A stretch of DNA of 56,948 nucleotides from Bacillota bacterium (GTDB taxonomy: Bacteria > Bacillota > TC1). The position numbers were made by a program, and so were the translations under genes. Position 1 is the stretch's first letter. The number at the start of each line of letters is the position of its first letter. The notes beneath the pieces were generated by a model. The model worked only from the letters and a program-made list of their open reading frames with translations. It did not search any database and had not been told where the DNA came from. Shown one piece after another: positions 8,730 to 19,531 of the stretch. The stretch is taken from assembly GCA_028683955.1 (NCBI GenBank), contig JAQUGR010000006.1, positions 21,770-78,717 on the forward strand, read 5' to 3'.

Positions 8730-9935
8730 ATGAAAAAGAAGGTTGTTTTAGCATATTCTGGGGGATTGGATACATCAATAATTATCCCTTGGTTAATTGA
8801 AAATTATGGTTATGAGGTTATTGCTGTGGCTGGTGATGTTGGTCAGGGTGAAGAGCTTGAACCATTAAAAGAGAAGGCCATTAGAACTGGAGCTTCTAAA
8901 ATATATATTGAGGATTTAAAAGACGATTTTGTTAATAATTATGTGTTCCCTACTTTAAAAGCAGGAGCAATTTATGAAACTAAGTATCTTCTAGGTACTG
9001 CGACTGCGCGTCCTTCAATTGCTAAAAGATTAGTTGAAATAGCAATTGCCGAGGGAGCAGAAGCTATTTGTCATGGTTGTACAGGTAAGGGTAATGATCA
9101 AGTTAGATTTGAATTGACTATTATGGCTCTTGCTCCAAATATGAAGATTATTGCTCCTTGGAGAATATGGGATATTAAATCACGTGAAGAGGCTATTGAT
9201 TATGCTACAGCTCGTGGTATAGAAGTTCCTGTTAAGAAGAAGAGCCCATATAGTATGGATAGAAACTTATGGCACTTGAGTCATGAGGGTTGTGATTTAG
9301 AGGATCCATGGAATGAGCCACAAGATGAGTTGTATCATATTGTTACTCCTCCTGAAAAGGCTCCTGATGTTGCTGAATATGTAACTGTTGATTTTGAACA
9401 GGGTATTCCTGTTGCTGTTGATGGTGTTAAAATGGGTGGAGTTGAACTTATAACTCTTCTTAATGAAAAAGGTGCTAGAAATGGTGTTGGAATTGATGAT
9501 TTAGTTGAAAATAGATTAGTTGGAATTAAATCTCGTGGTGTTTATGAGAATCCAGGCGGACGTATTTTATATACAGCTCATAATGATTTAGAATATTTGT
9601 GTCTTGATAGGGATACATTCCATTACAAGGAATTAGTTGCAAAGCGTTATGCTGAGTTGGTTTATTTTGGTCAATGGTTTTCTCCTTTAAGAGAAGCTTT
9701 GGATGGTTTTGTTAATGAGACTCAAAAAACTGTTACTGGTACTGTTCGTTTGAAACTTTATAAAGGTAATTGTACTATTGCTGGCACAAAGTCTCCATAT
9801 TCTATTTATGATAATGATATAGCTTCATTTACTATGGATGAGGAGTTGTATAATCATAAGGATGCAGAAGGATTTATTAACTGTTTCGGTCTTCCACTTA
9901 AAATGAGAGCTTTAAAGCTTAATAAAAAGAGTTAA
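8730..9935 (+). CDS. argG: argininosuccinate synthase
   Basis: 401 residues. It joins citrulline and aspartate using ATP. The P-loop-like AYSGGLDTS is at residues 8-16 and the family signature [13 protein letters not shown] near residues 119-131. AAAAGGAGG lies upstream of the start. The usual partner argH is not in the window, so the last step must be encoded elsewhere; the next gene is a transporter component instead. Confidence 0.97.
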   Translation: MKKKVVLAYSGGLDTSIIIPWLIENYGYEVIAVAGDVGQGEELEPLKEKAIRTGASKIYIEDLKDDFVNNYVFPTLKAGAIYETKYLLGTATARPSIAKRLVEIAIAEGAEAICHGCTGKGNDQVRFELTIMALAPNMKIIAPWRIWDIKSREEAIDYATARGIEVPVKKKSPYSMDRNLWHLSHEGCDLEDPWNEPQDELYHIVTPPEKAPDVAEYVTVDFEQGIPVAVDGVKMGGVELITLLNEKGARNGVGIDDLVENRLVGIKSRGVYENPGGRILYTAHNDLEYLCLDRDTFHYKELVAKRYAELVYFGQWFSPLREALDGFVNETQKTVTGTVRLKLYKGNCTIAGTKSPYSIYDNDIASFTMDEELYNHKDAEGFINCFGLPLKMRALKLNKKS

Positions 9936-9946
9936 GGAGTATTATT

Positions 9947-10468
9947 ATGGAAAAGGTTAATGTAAGAAGTTTGGTTTTTTCTGCTATTTTAGCTGCTTTA
10001 GTGATTGTATCCATATTAGTCATAAAGTTACCTATGCCGCTTCCTGGTCAACAGTATATGCATATTGGTGATAGTTTTATTTTACTTGGCGCATTATTTG
10101 GACCACTTTATGGTTTTTTGATTGGTGGTATTAGTACTTTATTAGCTGATTTTATAGTTGGTGCTGGTATTTATGCACCATGGAGTTTCTTTATTCATGG
10201 ATTGCAAGGATTATTGATGGCTTTTGTATTGATTAAAATTAAAAATATAAACACAATAAAATTCTTTGTTTATAGTGTGATTATTAGTTTTATTACTGTT
10301 GTAATAGGTTATGCTTTAGCTGAATACTTTATTGCAGGGACTATTTTAGCTGCCTCAGCGAGTATACCATTTAACACAATTCAAATTATTGCTGGTTCAA
10401 TAATTGGTTCATTGTTGTATATTCCATTTAAGAAAGTTGCTTCATTAGTAAATAAGCAAGAAGAGTAG
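9947..10468 (+). CDS. ECF transporter S component (substrate-binding membrane subunit)
   Basis: 173 residues with about five or six membrane segments. The patterns LGALFGPLYGFLIGGISTLLAD and PWSFFIHGLQGL are typical of ECF-type S components of the riboflavin/HmpT-like family. These capture a vitamin or related small molecule and share the EcfA/EcfT energising module, which is not encoded here. It starts 11 bp after argG and is clearly the last gene of the arginine operon. The substrate is unknown. Position in an arg operon suggests a compound tied to arginine metabolism or growth state, but this is inference. Confidence 0.75.
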   Translation: MEKVNVRSLVFSAILAALVIVSILVIKLPMPLPGQQYMHIGDSFILLGALFGPLYGFLIGGISTLLADFIVGAGIYAPWSFFIHGLQGLLMAFVLIKIKNINTIKFFVYSVIISFITVVIGYALAEYFIAGTILAASASIPFNTIQIIAGSIIGSLLYIPFKKVASLVNKQEE

Positions 10469-10500
10469 ATTTTTAAAATTAAATAAATATATGAATATTA

Positions 10501-10541
10501 TGGAATGAGTTCTGTTAATTATTAGAACTCATTCCATTTAA
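10501..10541 (+). terminator. stem-loop terminator of the arg operon
   Basis: A 13-bp perfect stem, TGGAATGAGTTCT pairing with 10524-10536, with a 10-base loop. It is followed by TTTAATATA, so the T tract is weak, but its place 33 bp after the last gene fits a terminator. Confidence 0.7.
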
Positions 10542-10690
10542 TATATATTTTTGCTATATTACAATATAAAAATATATATTTGCTGAGAGAATAAATCTAT
10601 ATAGAAAGAAATATAAATATGAATTGTGGTTTTTGTATTTAATGTGGCTACTCCAAATTAATCCTCACTATCAGAAATGGAACTGTGCTA
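10541..10690. other. AT-rich intergenic stretch without a recognised gene
   Basis: It lies between two hairpins and between convergent transcription units. I see no reading frame with a ribosome site and no tRNA- or riboswitch-like fold. Confidence 0.5.
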
Positions 10691-10740
10691 AAATTGAAAG
10701 GAATGAAGTGAAATTCATTCCTTTCAATTTATTTTTATTA
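10691..10740. terminator. strong bidirectional terminator
   Basis: A 17-bp perfect stem (10691-10707 with 10714-10730, loop GTGAAA) is followed by a T-rich run on the plus strand. It lies 22 bp beyond the stop of the minus-strand WYL gene, so it probably serves that gene and backs up the arg terminator. Confidence 0.8.
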
Positions 10741-10762
10741 AGTTTACTGATATAAGTAGCAT

Positions 10763-11737
10763 TTACTCTTCAAGTAAGTTTCTAGCCCTATTTTGATAAG
10801 CTTCAAGTACATGTTCAGGTGAAAGTATACTTGCCTCATCACCAAATTGGAATAGCCAACCAAAAAATGAAGTAGAAACACAAACATTTATGGAAACCTT
10901 AAAATGATTATCATCTATCTTGTTGATGTAAACATCCTTGCCAAACTTATCTAATATCACATTGATAAGATGATTCTTAAGTTTAAGATGTACTCTTTCT
11001 TCAGGACCTCTAAACATAGAAAAAGTTTTTCTGGCATAATCGCCTACACTAAAGTTCTCAGGCAATGGTGTACAATTCTCATTTAGTAATTCTACACTAT
11101 CCATTCTGTCAATTCTAAAGTTTGATATATCATCATATTTCTTGTGATAAGCAATAACATAGTAGTTTTCATCATCCCAAAAAAGAGCATATGGAGATAT
11201 TGAATAAGACCCCCCATTTTGACGATAAACCCTCTCCTTATTTAAATTATAATCGAAATATTTAAAGGTGATTTGTTTTTTTTCAGCAATAGCTTGATTA
11301 ACAGCATCAACATTATAGTAAACTTGCTCATTCATAGTTTTGACCCTGTTGCGAACCATAATATTTCTTCTAATCTGACGACTTTCATGATGACTTGCCA
11401 ACAATCCTAATTTCTGTAATAAAATTTGAGATTTTTTTTCACTTATGAATTTTGCGCTAGCAACTGCATCAGCAAGCAATTTCAACTCAGGTAGCTGAAA
11501 ATCACGTTCACAAATATAATATCCGGTACATTTATTTTTTTTACAAACAATATCATGACCGAATTTTTCCAATGCTTTAATATCTGAGTAAACAGTCTTT
11601 CTTTCTACTTCGATATCCCATCTTTTAAGCTCACTGATAATATCTTTTACAGTTAATAAATGATCTTCATCAGTTTTTTCTAATAATAGTCTCTGGAGAT
11701 ATAAAAGTTTCAATTTTTGATTAACTGATTTTGGCAT
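10763..11737 (-). CDS. WYL-domain transcriptional regulator
   Basis: 324 residues. The N-terminal part (about residues 5-75) is a winged helix with ERKTVYSDIKALEKFG, the recognition region of DeoR/YafY-like regulators. From about residue 140 to 225 follows a WYL domain, with YSISPYALFWDDENYYVIAY as its core and NFRIDRM after it. The C-terminal part is the usual WCX extension. WYL regulators sense nucleic-acid or small-molecule ligands; the target here is unknown. AGGAGGGT precedes the start. It is transcribed divergently from gyrB. Confidence 0.9.
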   Translation of the reverse strand: MPKSVNQKLKLLYLQRLLLEKTDEDHLLTVKDIISELKRWDIEVERKTVYSDIKALEKFGHDIVCKKNKCTGYYICERDFQLPELKLLADAVASAKFISEKKSQILLQKLGLLASHHESRQIRRNIMVRNRVKTMNEQVYYNVDAVNQAIAEKKQITFKYFDYNLNKERVYRQNGGSYSISPYALFWDDENYYVIAYHKKYDDISNFRIDRMDSVELLNENCTPLPENFSVGDYARKTFSMFRGPEERVHLKLKNHLINVILDKFGKDVYINKIDDNHFKVSINVCVSTSFFGWLFQFGDEASILSPEHVLEAYQNRARNLLEE

Positions 11738-12042
11738 AATACCCTCCTGATTAATAAAAAATTAATAAACCTAGACAATCATAATGATTATTCTCTTTTA
11801 GTTATTCGACACATATAATAGCATTTCCTACAAAAATATAGTAAATTAAAAATATTCTTTACTTATTACACTAATTTTAACATAACAAACTATCCAATAA
11901 ACTGGATAGTTTATTAAAAATAAATGTTAAAAAACCACCAACTAACTATACTTTCAGCCTATCTTTAACCTTTATTTTAAAGGGATTTTGTGTTATAATA
12001 ACAACAGTATGTATCTTAAAGAAAAAAGGAGAAAAACTATAG
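11738..12042. promoter_or_regulatory. divergent control region between the WYL gene and gyrB
   Basis: On the plus strand TATAAT at 11994-11999 with TTTATT at 11971-11976 (17 bp apart) is the likely gyrB promoter. At 11887-11912 there is a 10-bp inverted repeat, AAACTATCCA with TGGATAGTTT and a 6-base spacer, without a T tract in either direction, so an operator is more likely than a terminator. AATCATAATGATT at 11777-11789 is a second short palindrome near the WYL start, vaguely Fur-like. No small gene is visible. Confidence 0.5.
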
Positions 12043-13962
12043 ATGGATGATCAAAAAAAAGCTCAAGCGTCAAGCTATAATGCCAGTCAAATACAGGTAC
12101 TTGAAGGACTAGAAGCAGTAAGAAAAAGACCAAGCATGTATATAGGTAGCACTAGTCTAAGAGGTTTGCATCACTTAGTTTATGAAATAGTTGATAACAG
12201 CATTGATGAGGCCTTGGCAGGGTATTGTGACAAAATTGATGTAACCATAGGAAAAGACAATGAAATAACAGTTAAAGACAATGGTAGAGGAATACCAGTC
12301 GATCTTCATCCGAAACTAAAAAAACCAGCAGTGGAAATTGCCTTGACAATACTACATGCTGGAGGAAAGTTCGGAGATGGAGGATATAAGGTTTCTGGAG
12401 GGCTTCATGGAGTTGGTATGAGTGTAGTTAACGCACTATCTGATTCACTTGTCGTTCAAGTAAGAAGAAATGGCAATGTTTATGAACAGAGCTTTTCTAG
12501 AGGTAAAGTTACTACACCTTTAACAATTGTTGAAGAAGGAATAACTGGTACAGGAACACAAATAACATTCCAAGCCGATTCAGAAATATTTGAAGATACA
12601 GTCTATGATTTTCTAACTTTAAGTCATAGAATGAGAGAGTTATCTTTCTTGAACAAAGGAATAACTATTACTCTAACAGACGAGAGAAGTGGTGTTGAAG
12701 AAATCTTCCATCATGAGGGTGGAATAGTAGACTTCGTTACCCATCTTAATAAAAACAAAGATCCACTATTTGAAAAACCATTATATATTTATGGGAATAA
12801 AGATGATGTGGAAGTAGAAGTAGCCATTCAATATCATGAGGGTTATGTAGAAAACTTATTATCATATACTAATAATATTCATACAACAGAAGGTGGAACT
12901 CACGAAGTAGGTTTTAAAACTGCCTTAACAAGAATTATGAATGATTATGGTAGAAGAAAAAATCTTATAAAAGAAAAAGAAGATAACTTGTCTGGAGAAG
13001 ATATTAGAGAGGGTCTTACTGCTGTTGTCAGTGTTAAGGTGCTTAATCCACAATTTGAGGGACAAACCAAAACCAAGCTAGGTAATAGTGAAGTTAGAGG
13101 TATTGTTGAATCGATTGTAGGTGAAAAACTTAGTACCTTCTTAGAAGAAACCCCAGCAGTAGGTAAGAAAATTATAGAAAAAGGTATGATGGCTAACAGA
13201 GCCAGAGAAGCTGCTAGAAAAGCTAGAGATTTAACAAGAAGGAAAAATGCGTTAGAGTTTTCTGGATTACCAGGTAAACTTGCAGATTGTTCTAGTAGTA
13301 AAGCTGAGGAATGTGAAATATATATAGTAGAGGGAGATTCTGCGGGTGGTTCTGCGAAGACAGGAAGAAACAGAGAATTTCAAGCTATTTTACCACTGAG
13401 GGGTAAAATTCTTAATGTGGAGAAATCAAGAATTGACAAGATTTTAGGAAATAATGAAATTAAAGCTATGATTACTGCTCTTGGTACTGGAATTGGTGAA
13501 GATTTTAATGTTGAAAAATTAAGATATAACAAAGTTGTTATAATGACAGATGCTGATGTTGATGGATCTCATATCAGAACTCTGCTTTTAACTTTCTTTT
13601 TCAGATATATGAAACCATTAATAGAACTTGGTTGTGTATATATTGCCCAACCTCCACTATTTAAGGTTAAAATCGGCAAAGAAGAAAGTTATGTGTACAC
13701 CGATAGAGAACTTGAAGAGAAGTTGAAGACAATTGAAGATGGTTCATATAATCTTCAAAGATACAAAGGTCTTGGAGAGATGAATCCTGAACAACTATGG
13801 GATACAACTATGGATCCTGAAAAAAGAACATTCTTGCAAGTAGCTATTGATGATGCTACTGAAGCTGATAGTATATTTACAGTTCTTATGGGTGACTTAG
13901 TAGAGCCAAGAAAAGAATTCATTCAAAACAATGCACATAAAGTAAGTAATTTAGATATTTAA
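12043..13962 (+). CDS. gyrB: DNA gyrase subunit B
   Basis: 639 residues, full length. The GHKL ATPase domain shows [14 protein letters not shown] and [15 protein letters not shown]; the TOPRIM domain shows EGDSAGGSA and DADVDGSHI. With GyrA it introduces negative supercoils using ATP. AAAGGAG lies ahead of the start. It heads an operon with the AIR-synthase-like gene and gyrA. No recF, dnaN or dnaA lies upstream, unlike the origin-proximal gyrB of many Firmicutes. Confidence 0.98.
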   Translation: MDDQKKAQASSYNASQIQVLEGLEAVRKRPSMYIGSTSLRGLHHLVYEIVDNSIDEALAGYCDKIDVTIGKDNEITVKDNGRGIPVDLHPKLKKPAVEIALTILHAGGKFGDGGYKVSGGLHGVGMSVVNALSDSLVVQVRRNGNVYEQSFSRGKVTTPLTIVEEGITGTGTQITFQADSEIFEDTVYDFLTLSHRMRELSFLNKGITITLTDERSGVEEIFHHEGGIVDFVTHLNKNKDPLFEKPLYIYGNKDDVEVEVAIQYHEGYVENLLSYTNNIHTTEGGTHEVGFKTALTRIMNDYGRRKNLIKEKEDNLSGEDIREGLTAVVSVKVLNPQFEGQTKTKLGNSEVRGIVESIVGEKLSTFLEETPAVGKKIIEKGMMANRAREAARKARDLTRRKNALEFSGLPGKLADCSSSKAEECEIYIVEGDSAGGSAKTGRNREFQAILPLRGKILNVEKSRIDKILGNNEIKAMITALGTGIGEDFNVEKLRYNKVVIMTDADVDGSHIRTLLLTFFFRYMKPLIELGCVYIAQPPLFKVKIGKEESYVYTDRELEEKLKTIEDGSYNLQRYKGLGEMNPEQLWDTTMDPEKRTFLQVAIDDATEADSIFTVLMGDLVEPRKEFIQNNAHKVSNLDI

Positions 13963-13972
13963 TGGAGATAGA

Positions 13973-14977
13973 ATGAAACCTGGAAAATTAACTATAGAAC
14001 AACTAAAAAAAATAGTATTTCCATATACAGGTATAAGAAGGCCGGAAGTTCTTGTACATGCTGCCATAGGAGAAGATTGTGCAGTAGTTGATCTAAACGA
14101 TCAACTGTGTGTTATTTCTACTGATCCTATAACAGGAGCAAGCAAGGATAACGGCTATCTTGGCGTTCATGTGGCTTGTAACGATGTTATAGCCAGTGGA
14201 GGAAAACCTCTTGGAATACTAGTAACGCTACTTTTAAAAGAAGAAACTACTGAAGAGGATATAAAAAGAATTATCGAAGGAACAAATACAGCCTGCGTAG
14301 AACTTGGTATAGAGATAATTGGAGGACATACAGAAATAACCTCCAGTGTTAAGGAGAGTATTCTTTCATTAACTGCACTTGGTACAAAGGATAAAAAATA
14401 TCTAGAAAATCAAGTTGCCATTGAAGAAGGTGATGAAATAATCCTAACAAAAGGAGGGGCCATCGAAGGAACTTCTATTTTATACAATGATTATGCTGAA
14501 GTATTTGAAAATATTGTCGATGAAAAATTAATAAAAGAGGGACAAAAGATGCTAAGGTGGCTTTCTATTTTCAAAGAAGGGGTAATAGCCTTAGAAAATG
14601 GAGCCAAAGTTATGCATGATGTAACTGAAGGTGGAGTTCTTGGTGGTGTTTATGAAATAACTGACAATACTGACCTGGGAATTGATATTTTTGAAAAAGA
14701 AATATATTTTCACCCATCCACATTAGCCTTATTGAAGGTTTTCCCTGATTTAGAGTTATTGCGACTAATATCAAGTGGTTCACTTTTGATAGTAGGAAAA
14801 AAGGATAATAAAATAAGAACCGAGTTGGAAAAAGCAGGAATTGACAGCTTTTCAATAGGTAGATTCAAAAAAGATAAATCAAGATTGTTACACAAGACCA
14901 ATGGGAAAGTTATTAACATAGCTGAACCTAAAAGTGATGAGCTTTGGTCTATTATAGATAAACTCAAAGAAAGATAG
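13973..14977 (+). CDS. AIR-synthase/HypE-like family protein
   Basis: 334 residues. The N-terminal half has [11 protein letters not shown] and DPITGA, and the middle has [10 protein letters not shown] and [15 protein letters not shown], all motifs of the PurM/HypE/SelD/ThiL ATP-binding superfamily. It lacks the C-terminal cysteine motif of HypE and the Cys/Sec N-terminus of SelD, so neither activity should be assumed. It sits 10 bp after gyrB and directly before gyrA, with no hyp or sel genes nearby. The probable role is an ATP-dependent phosphorylating or aminating enzyme of unknown substrate. Confidence 0.8.
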   Translation: MKPGKLTIEQLKKIVFPYTGIRRPEVLVHAAIGEDCAVVDLNDQLCVISTDPITGASKDNGYLGVHVACNDVIASGGKPLGILVTLLLKEETTEEDIKRIIEGTNTACVELGIEIIGGHTEITSSVKESILSLTALGTKDKKYLENQVAIEEGDEIILTKGGAIEGTSILYNDYAEVFENIVDEKLIKEGQKMLRWLSIFKEGVIALENGAKVMHDVTEGGVLGGVYEITDNTDLGIDIFEKEIYFHPSTLALLKVFPDLELLRLISSGSLLIVGKKDNKIRTELEKAGIDSFSIGRFKKDKSRLLHKTNGKVINIAEPKSDELWSIIDKLKER

Positions 14978-14988
14978 GAGTGGAGACT

Positions 14989-17457
14989 TTGGAAAATAAC
15001 ACCGGTGGTAAAATCATACCAATAAACATTGAGACCGAAATGGAAAAATCATATATTGACTATGCGATGAGCGTTATAGTTGGCCGTGCTTTACCTGATG
15101 TAAGAGATGGAATGAAACCAGTACATAGAAGAATACTTTATGCCATGCATGAACTTGGTATGGGTTCGGATAAGCCTTATAAAAAGTCTGCCAGACTTGT
15201 CGGTGACGTTTTAGGTAAGTACCACCCACATGGTGATACAGCAGTTTATGATGCTATGGTTAGACTGGCACAGGAATTTGCAACTAGATATTTACTAGTT
15301 GATGGACATGGTAACTTTGGTAGTATTGACGGAGACTCAGCAGCAGCGATGCGTTATACTGAAGCAAGAATGTCAAAACTCGCAAGTGAAATGTTATCAG
15401 ATATAAATAAAGAAACTGTAGATTTCATACCTAACTATGATGAATCATTAAAGGAACCAACAGTATTTCCAGCCAAGTTCCCTGCACTTTTAGTTAATGG
15501 ATCTTCAGGTATTGCTGTAGGTATGGCGACCAATATACCACCTCATAATCTAGGTGAGGTAATAGATGGATTAATGGCCTTGATTGATGATTCTGATGTT
15601 ACAATTGACACTTTAATGACTCATATTAAAGGACCAGATTTCCCTACAGGGGCAAATATTATTGGTTCTGATGGTATAGCATCTGCATATAGAACAGGCA
15701 GAGGTTCAGTTCGTATGAGAGGAAAGTCCCATATTGAACAAAACAAAAATGGTAAAAATAGAATTATTGTCACAGAAATACCTTATCAGGTTAATAAGTC
15801 TAAAATGATTGAAAAAATAGCTGACCTTGTAAGAGATAAAAGTATTGAAGGTATAACTGATCTAAGAGATGAATCAAACAGAATAGGTATTAGAGTAGTT
15901 ATTGAACTTAAAAAAGATGCTAATCCTAGTGTTATTTTAAATAAACTATATAAACATACACAATTACAAGATACTTTTGGGGTTATTAACTTAGCGATTG
16001 TTAAAGGTAAACCTGTAGTTTTAAACTTAAAAGAAATGCTTTTCTACTATTTAGAGCATCAAAAGGAAGTATATATAAGAAGAACTGAATTCGATCTTAG
16101 AAAAGCTGAAGAAAGAGCTCATATTGTTGAAGGCTTAAGAAAAGCAATTAATAATATTGATGAAGTTATAGAAATAATTAAAAAGTCAGCTGATGTTAAA
16201 ACTGCTAGAAGTTCCCTAATGGAAAAAATAGGTCTTAGTGAATTACAAGCTAATGCTATTTTGGAAATGAGACTTAGTAAATTAACTGGTCTTGAAAGAG
16301 AAAAACTAGAAGAAGAATATAAAGAACTGTTGATTAAAATAGCTTTCTATAAAGAGATACTTGGAGATGAAACAGTTTTAATGGGTATAATCAAGGAAGA
16401 TTTATCAGAAGTTAAAAGAAAATATGCTGATAAAAGAAGAACAACTATTCTGCCTGCAGAAGGAGATTTTGTTGAAGAAGATTTAATTGCGGAAGAGAAT
16501 ATGATTATCACCATTAGTGATACTGGATATGTTAAAAGAATGCATATTAATGAATATAAGGCACAAATAAGAGGTGGTAAAGGTAAGAGCTTTAAATCTA
16601 AAGAAGGAGATTTTGTAGAACATTTAGTTTCTACAACAACTCATAATTATATAATGTTCTTTACTAATAAAGGTAGAGTACTAAGACTTAAAGTTTACCA
16701 AATACCTGAAGCAAATAGAAACAACAGAGGAACTGCAATTATTAACTTGCTTAATATAACAGGCGATGAAAAAGTATCAGCAGTTATTCCTATTAAGGAT
16801 TATGACCCAGATAAATATCTATTTGTTGCCACTAAAAACGGTATTGTTAAAAAAAGTTCTTTAGAAGTATATGATAGTCCTAGAAAAGACGGTTTAATCG
16901 CTGTTAATCTTGATGATGGTGATGAGCTTATTGGAGTAAGTTTAACTAATGGCGAAGAGGATATTATTCTAGGTACTAAAAATGGTGCTAGTATCTGCTT
17001 TGCAGAAAAAGATGTTCGTCCTATGGGTAGAACAGCTAGAGGAGTTAAGGGTATTACTTTAGAGAAAAATGATGAAGTAATAGGATTAGTGGTTGCTAAA
17101 CCAGAAACAACCTTATTAGTAATTACAGAAAATGGTTACGGTAAAAGAACGAAAGTAAGTAAATATAGAACTCAAACTAGAGGTGGAAAAGGTTCTAGAG
17201 CTATAGCTAAATCTTCAAGAAATGGTAATTTGGTAAGTATCATGAATGTTAAAGACGATGATGATATTATGGCAATTTCTCTAGAGGGACAAGGTATTCG
17301 TATGAAGGTTTCAGGAATTTCTGTAATCGGTAGAGTAACTCAAGGTGTTAAAGTAATGGATTTACCAGATACTGATAAAATTGTTGCTATCGGCACAGTG
17401 CTTAAAGAAGTTGATGGTATAAAAATTGATGAAGAAGATTCTAGTGAGGAAAGGTAG
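14989..17457 (+). CDS. gyrA: DNA gyrase subunit A
   Basis: About 822 residues. I choose TTG at 14989 because AGGAG (14976-14980) lies 8 bp ahead; a GTG at 14980 in the same frame would leave no room for a ribosome site. The catalytic tyrosine is in [11 protein letters not shown] (Tyr123). The quinolone-determining region reads [10 protein letters not shown], with Thr at the E. coli Ser83 position, which is common in wild-type clostridial enzymes. Six C-terminal beta-pinwheel repeats are expected, with the gyrase box QTRGGKG. It follows the AIR-synthase-like gene closely and is followed by serS after 5 bp. Confidence 0.97.
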   Translation: MENNTGGKIIPINIETEMEKSYIDYAMSVIVGRALPDVRDGMKPVHRRILYAMHELGMGSDKPYKKSARLVGDVLGKYHPHGDTAVYDAMVRLAQEFATRYLLVDGHGNFGSIDGDSAAAMRYTEARMSKLASEMLSDINKETVDFIPNYDESLKEPTVFPAKFPALLVNGSSGIAVGMATNIPPHNLGEVIDGLMALIDDSDVTIDTLMTHIKGPDFPTGANIIGSDGIASAYRTGRGSVRMRGKSHIEQNKNGKNRIIVTEIPYQVNKSKMIEKIADLVRDKSIEGITDLRDESNRIGIRVVIELKKDANPSVILNKLYKHTQLQDTFGVINLAIVKGKPVVLNLKEMLFYYLEHQKEVYIRRTEFDLRKAEERAHIVEGLRKAINNIDEVIEIIKKSADVKTARSSLMEKIGLSELQANAILEMRLSKLTGLEREKLEEEYKELLIKIAFYKEILGDETVLMGIIKEDLSEVKRKYADKRRTTILPAEGDFVEEDLIAEENMIITISDTGYVKRMHINEYKAQIRGGKGKSFKSKEGDFVEHLVSTTTHNYIMFFTNKGRVLRLKVYQIPEANRNNRGTAIINLLNITGDEKVSAVIPIKDYDPDKYLFVATKNGIVKKSSLEVYDSPRKDGLIAVNLDDGDELIGVSLTNGEEDIILGTKNGASICFAEKDVRPMGRTARGVKGITLEKNDEVIGLVVAKPETTLLVITENGYGKRTKVSKYRTQTRGGKGSRAIAKSSRNGNLVSIMNVKDDDDIMAISLEGQGIRMKVSGISVIGRVTQGVKVMDLPDTDKIVAIGTVLKEVDGIKIDEEDSSEER

Positions 17458-17462
17458 TTTTA

Positions 17463-18725
17463 ATGCTTGATATTCGTTTAATATTAGAAGATAGAATAAA
17501 GGTTGAAGAAAACCTGGCAAAAAGAGGTTTGTTAGTTGATTTGAAAAATATTGTTGCTCTAGAAGAGGAACGAAAATTATATCTACAACAAACTGAAGAA
17601 AAGAAAAGTATCAGGAATCAAGTTTCCAAGGATATAGGCAAACGTAAAGCAAAAGGTGAAAATCCTGAGGCAATAATGGAAGAAATGCGATTACTGGGGG
17701 ATGAAATATCAGAACTTGATACAAAAGTTAAGGATATTGAAGGAAGGCTTAAAGAAGAGTTGTTTAAGCTTCCTAATCTAGTTCATGATTCTATTCCTGT
17801 TGGGGCTGATGAATCAGCAAATGTTGAGGTTAAAAGGGTAGGTGAACTTCCTGTTTTCAATTTTGATCCAAAAGATCATCAAGATCTTGGGGTTGGATTA
17901 GATATAATGGATTTTGAACGAGGTAATAAAGTAACCGGACCTAAGTTTGTGTTTATGAAAGGTCTTGGAGCTAGACTTGAAAGAGCTTTAATGAATTTCA
18001 TGTTAGATTATCATGGTAAAAATGGGTTTAAGGAAATATTAAGTCCATTTTTAGCAAACGAAGATAGTTTTTATGGAACAGGTCAATTACCAAAATTTGG
18101 TGAAGAAATGTATAAATTAGATGGTTATGGATATTACCTTATACCAACAGCTGAAGTGCCTTTAACAAATTTATATAGAGATGAAATTATTAAGGAACAA
18201 GAATTACCTATAAAGCTTTGTGGTTTTACACCTTGTTTTAGATCTGAGGCAGGCGCAGCAGGTAGAGATACAAAAGGTTTAATTAGAATGCATCAGTTCA
18301 GTAAAGTTGAGATGGTAGAATTTGTTAAGCCAGAAAATGGTGAGATTGCCTTGGAAGAATTAGTTGAAAGTGCAGGAGGTATATTAACTGCATTGGGTCT
18401 TCCATATAGAGTGGTGGTATTATCAACTGGTGATGTTGGGTTTGGTTCTGCTAAGACATATGATTTAGAAGTATATCTGCCAAGCTATAATGGGTATAAG
18501 GAGATAAGTTCTTGTAGCTTATATACTGATTTCCAAAGTAGGCGTTCTAGAATTAGATATAGAAATGAATCTGGGAAAAATCAGTTAGTCTATACTTTGA
18601 ATGGATCTGGTTTGGCTATAGGTAGGACCATAGCTGCTATTATAGAAAATTACCAACAAGAGAATGGAACTGTAAAAGTACCAGAGGCTTTAGTGCCATA
18701 TTTGGGTGTTGATATTATCGAATAG
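17463..18725 (+). CDS. serS: seryl-tRNA synthetase
   Basis: 420 residues. An N-terminal helical arm (about residues 25-105, coiled coil) precedes the class II catalytic core with TAEVPLTNLY, motif 2 (FRSEAGAAGRDTKGL) and motif 3 (NGSGLAIGRTIAAI). It charges tRNA-Ser. It begins 5 bp after gyrA and is followed by a tRNA-Ser gene 22 bp later, so enzyme and substrate are likely on one transcript. No T-box leader is possible in this packed arrangement. Confidence 0.98.
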   Translation: MLDIRLILEDRIKVEENLAKRGLLVDLKNIVALEEERKLYLQQTEEKKSIRNQVSKDIGKRKAKGENPEAIMEEMRLLGDEISELDTKVKDIEGRLKEELFKLPNLVHDSIPVGADESANVEVKRVGELPVFNFDPKDHQDLGVGLDIMDFERGNKVTGPKFVFMKGLGARLERALMNFMLDYHGKNGFKEILSPFLANEDSFYGTGQLPKFGEEMYKLDGYGYYLIPTAEVPLTNLYRDEIIKEQELPIKLCGFTPCFRSEAGAAGRDTKGLIRMHQFSKVEMVEFVKPENGEIALEELVESAGGILTALGLPYRVVVLSTGDVGFGSAKTYDLEVYLPSYNGYKEISSCSLYTDFQSRRSRIRYRNESGKNQLVYTLNGSGLAIGRTIAAIIENYQQENGTVKVPEALVPYLGVDIIE

Positions 18726-18747
18726 TTGATATAAAATAGAAAAGCAC

Positions 18748-18841
18748 GGAGAAGTGGCTGAGTGGCTGATGGCGTTCGCCTGGAAAGCGGATATAGGGCT
18801 TTAAAACTCTATCGAGGGTTCGAATCCCTCCTTCTCCGCCA
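18748..18841 (+). tRNA. tRNA-Ser (anticodon GGA)
   Basis: A class II tRNA with acceptor GGAGAAG/CTTCTCC, anticodon stem TTCGC/GCGGA around the loop CTGGAAA (anticodon GGA), a long variable arm, T-loop GTTCGAATC and an encoded CCA end. Confidence 0.97.
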
Positions 18842-19112
18842 AGGCTGTACTAGATGGGGAGCTAGCGGTTCCTTGTAACTCCAAATCCGCTATAGGGAGA
18901 TTGAATACCTGCTTTGAGGGATTAGTGAATAGAGATTTTGTTTAAAGAAGTGGTGTTGATGCTTGAGCTTTCTGAAGTTGTAGCCCATGAACCCTGTCAG
19001 GACCGGAAGGTAGCAGCAGTAAGTGGTGTCTATGGTCTGTCGGGAAATACTTAAGGGGAGCTAACCTTTGGGCATATTTTTAGTTGCTGGTTTCGATGGC
19101 AGGGTATAGTCT
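18842..19112 (+). ncRNA. ffs: signal recognition particle RNA, large bacterial type
   Basis: The domain IV signature with CATGAACCCTGTCAGG, GGAAGGTAGCAGCAGTAAG and the surrounding helix lies at about 18983-19027. The roughly 270-nt span and the pairing of GGCTGTAC near the 5' end with GTATAGTC at the 3' end indicate the long form with an Alu domain, as in Bacillus and Clostridium. It binds Ffh and targets membrane proteins. It begins directly after the tRNA-Ser CCA, so both probably come from one precursor. The ends are approximate. Confidence 0.93.
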
Positions 19113-19135
19113 AATATAAATAATGGAGGTATAAT

Positions 19136-19453
19136 TTGGAAGAAGAAACTTTAACACTAGGTGAAAAAATAATTGCCGGTCTTTCATATATTATATTTTT
19201 TCTTTCATTTATGAATGGAAATAAAAAGACCTTTAATAGATTTCATGCTAATCAAGGTTTATTACTATTAATGTTGATTGTCTTAGCAAACGTTGTCAAT
19301 ATTGCTTTAAGCTATTTTCCTTTTATATATCAGTTTAGTATAGGTATATTTATGATTTTAATTCTTTATTTCTTTTTTATTGGAGTTAAAAGTGCTGCTG
19401 AGGGTGAAATGAAAGAGTTCCCTATTATAGGAAAAATTAAATTTATTAAATAG
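19136..19453 (+). CDS. Tic20/DUF4870-like small membrane protein
   Basis: 105 residues with three hydrophobic segments (about 12-28, 40-60 and 66-86) and the family-like motif FHANQGLLLL. The start is TTG, with GGAGG 7 bp upstream (19125-19129). The function of these proteins in bacteria is not known. It follows the SRP RNA, where many clostridia have dnaX instead, and ends at a terminator. Confidence 0.75.
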   Translation: MEEETLTLGEKIIAGLSYIIFFLSFMNGNKKTFNRFHANQGLLLLMLIVLANVVNIALSYFPFIYQFSIGIFMILILYFFFIGVKSAAEGEMKEFPIIGKIKFIK

Positions 19454-19487
19454 TTATTATGAAAATTTTATATATGTATATATTAAA

Positions 19488-19518
19488 TAAAAAACCAGGT
19501 TTTAAGCCTGGTTTTTTT
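19488..19518 (+). terminator. rho-independent terminator
   Basis: AAACCAGG pairs with CCTGGTTT, followed by a run of T. It separates the small membrane gene from the ABC/two-component operon. Confidence 0.85.
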
Positions 19519-19531
19519 GATGTGTAAAATA

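Noticed and set aside
14610-14967. Minus-strand open frames inside the AIR-synthase-like gene
   Set aside because: They are shadows of a well-conserved plus-strand gene and have no ribosome site.
13973-14977. Selenophosphate synthetase or HypE
   Set aside because: It lacks the N-terminal Cys/Sec of SelD and the C-terminal Cys of HypE, and has no matching neighbours.
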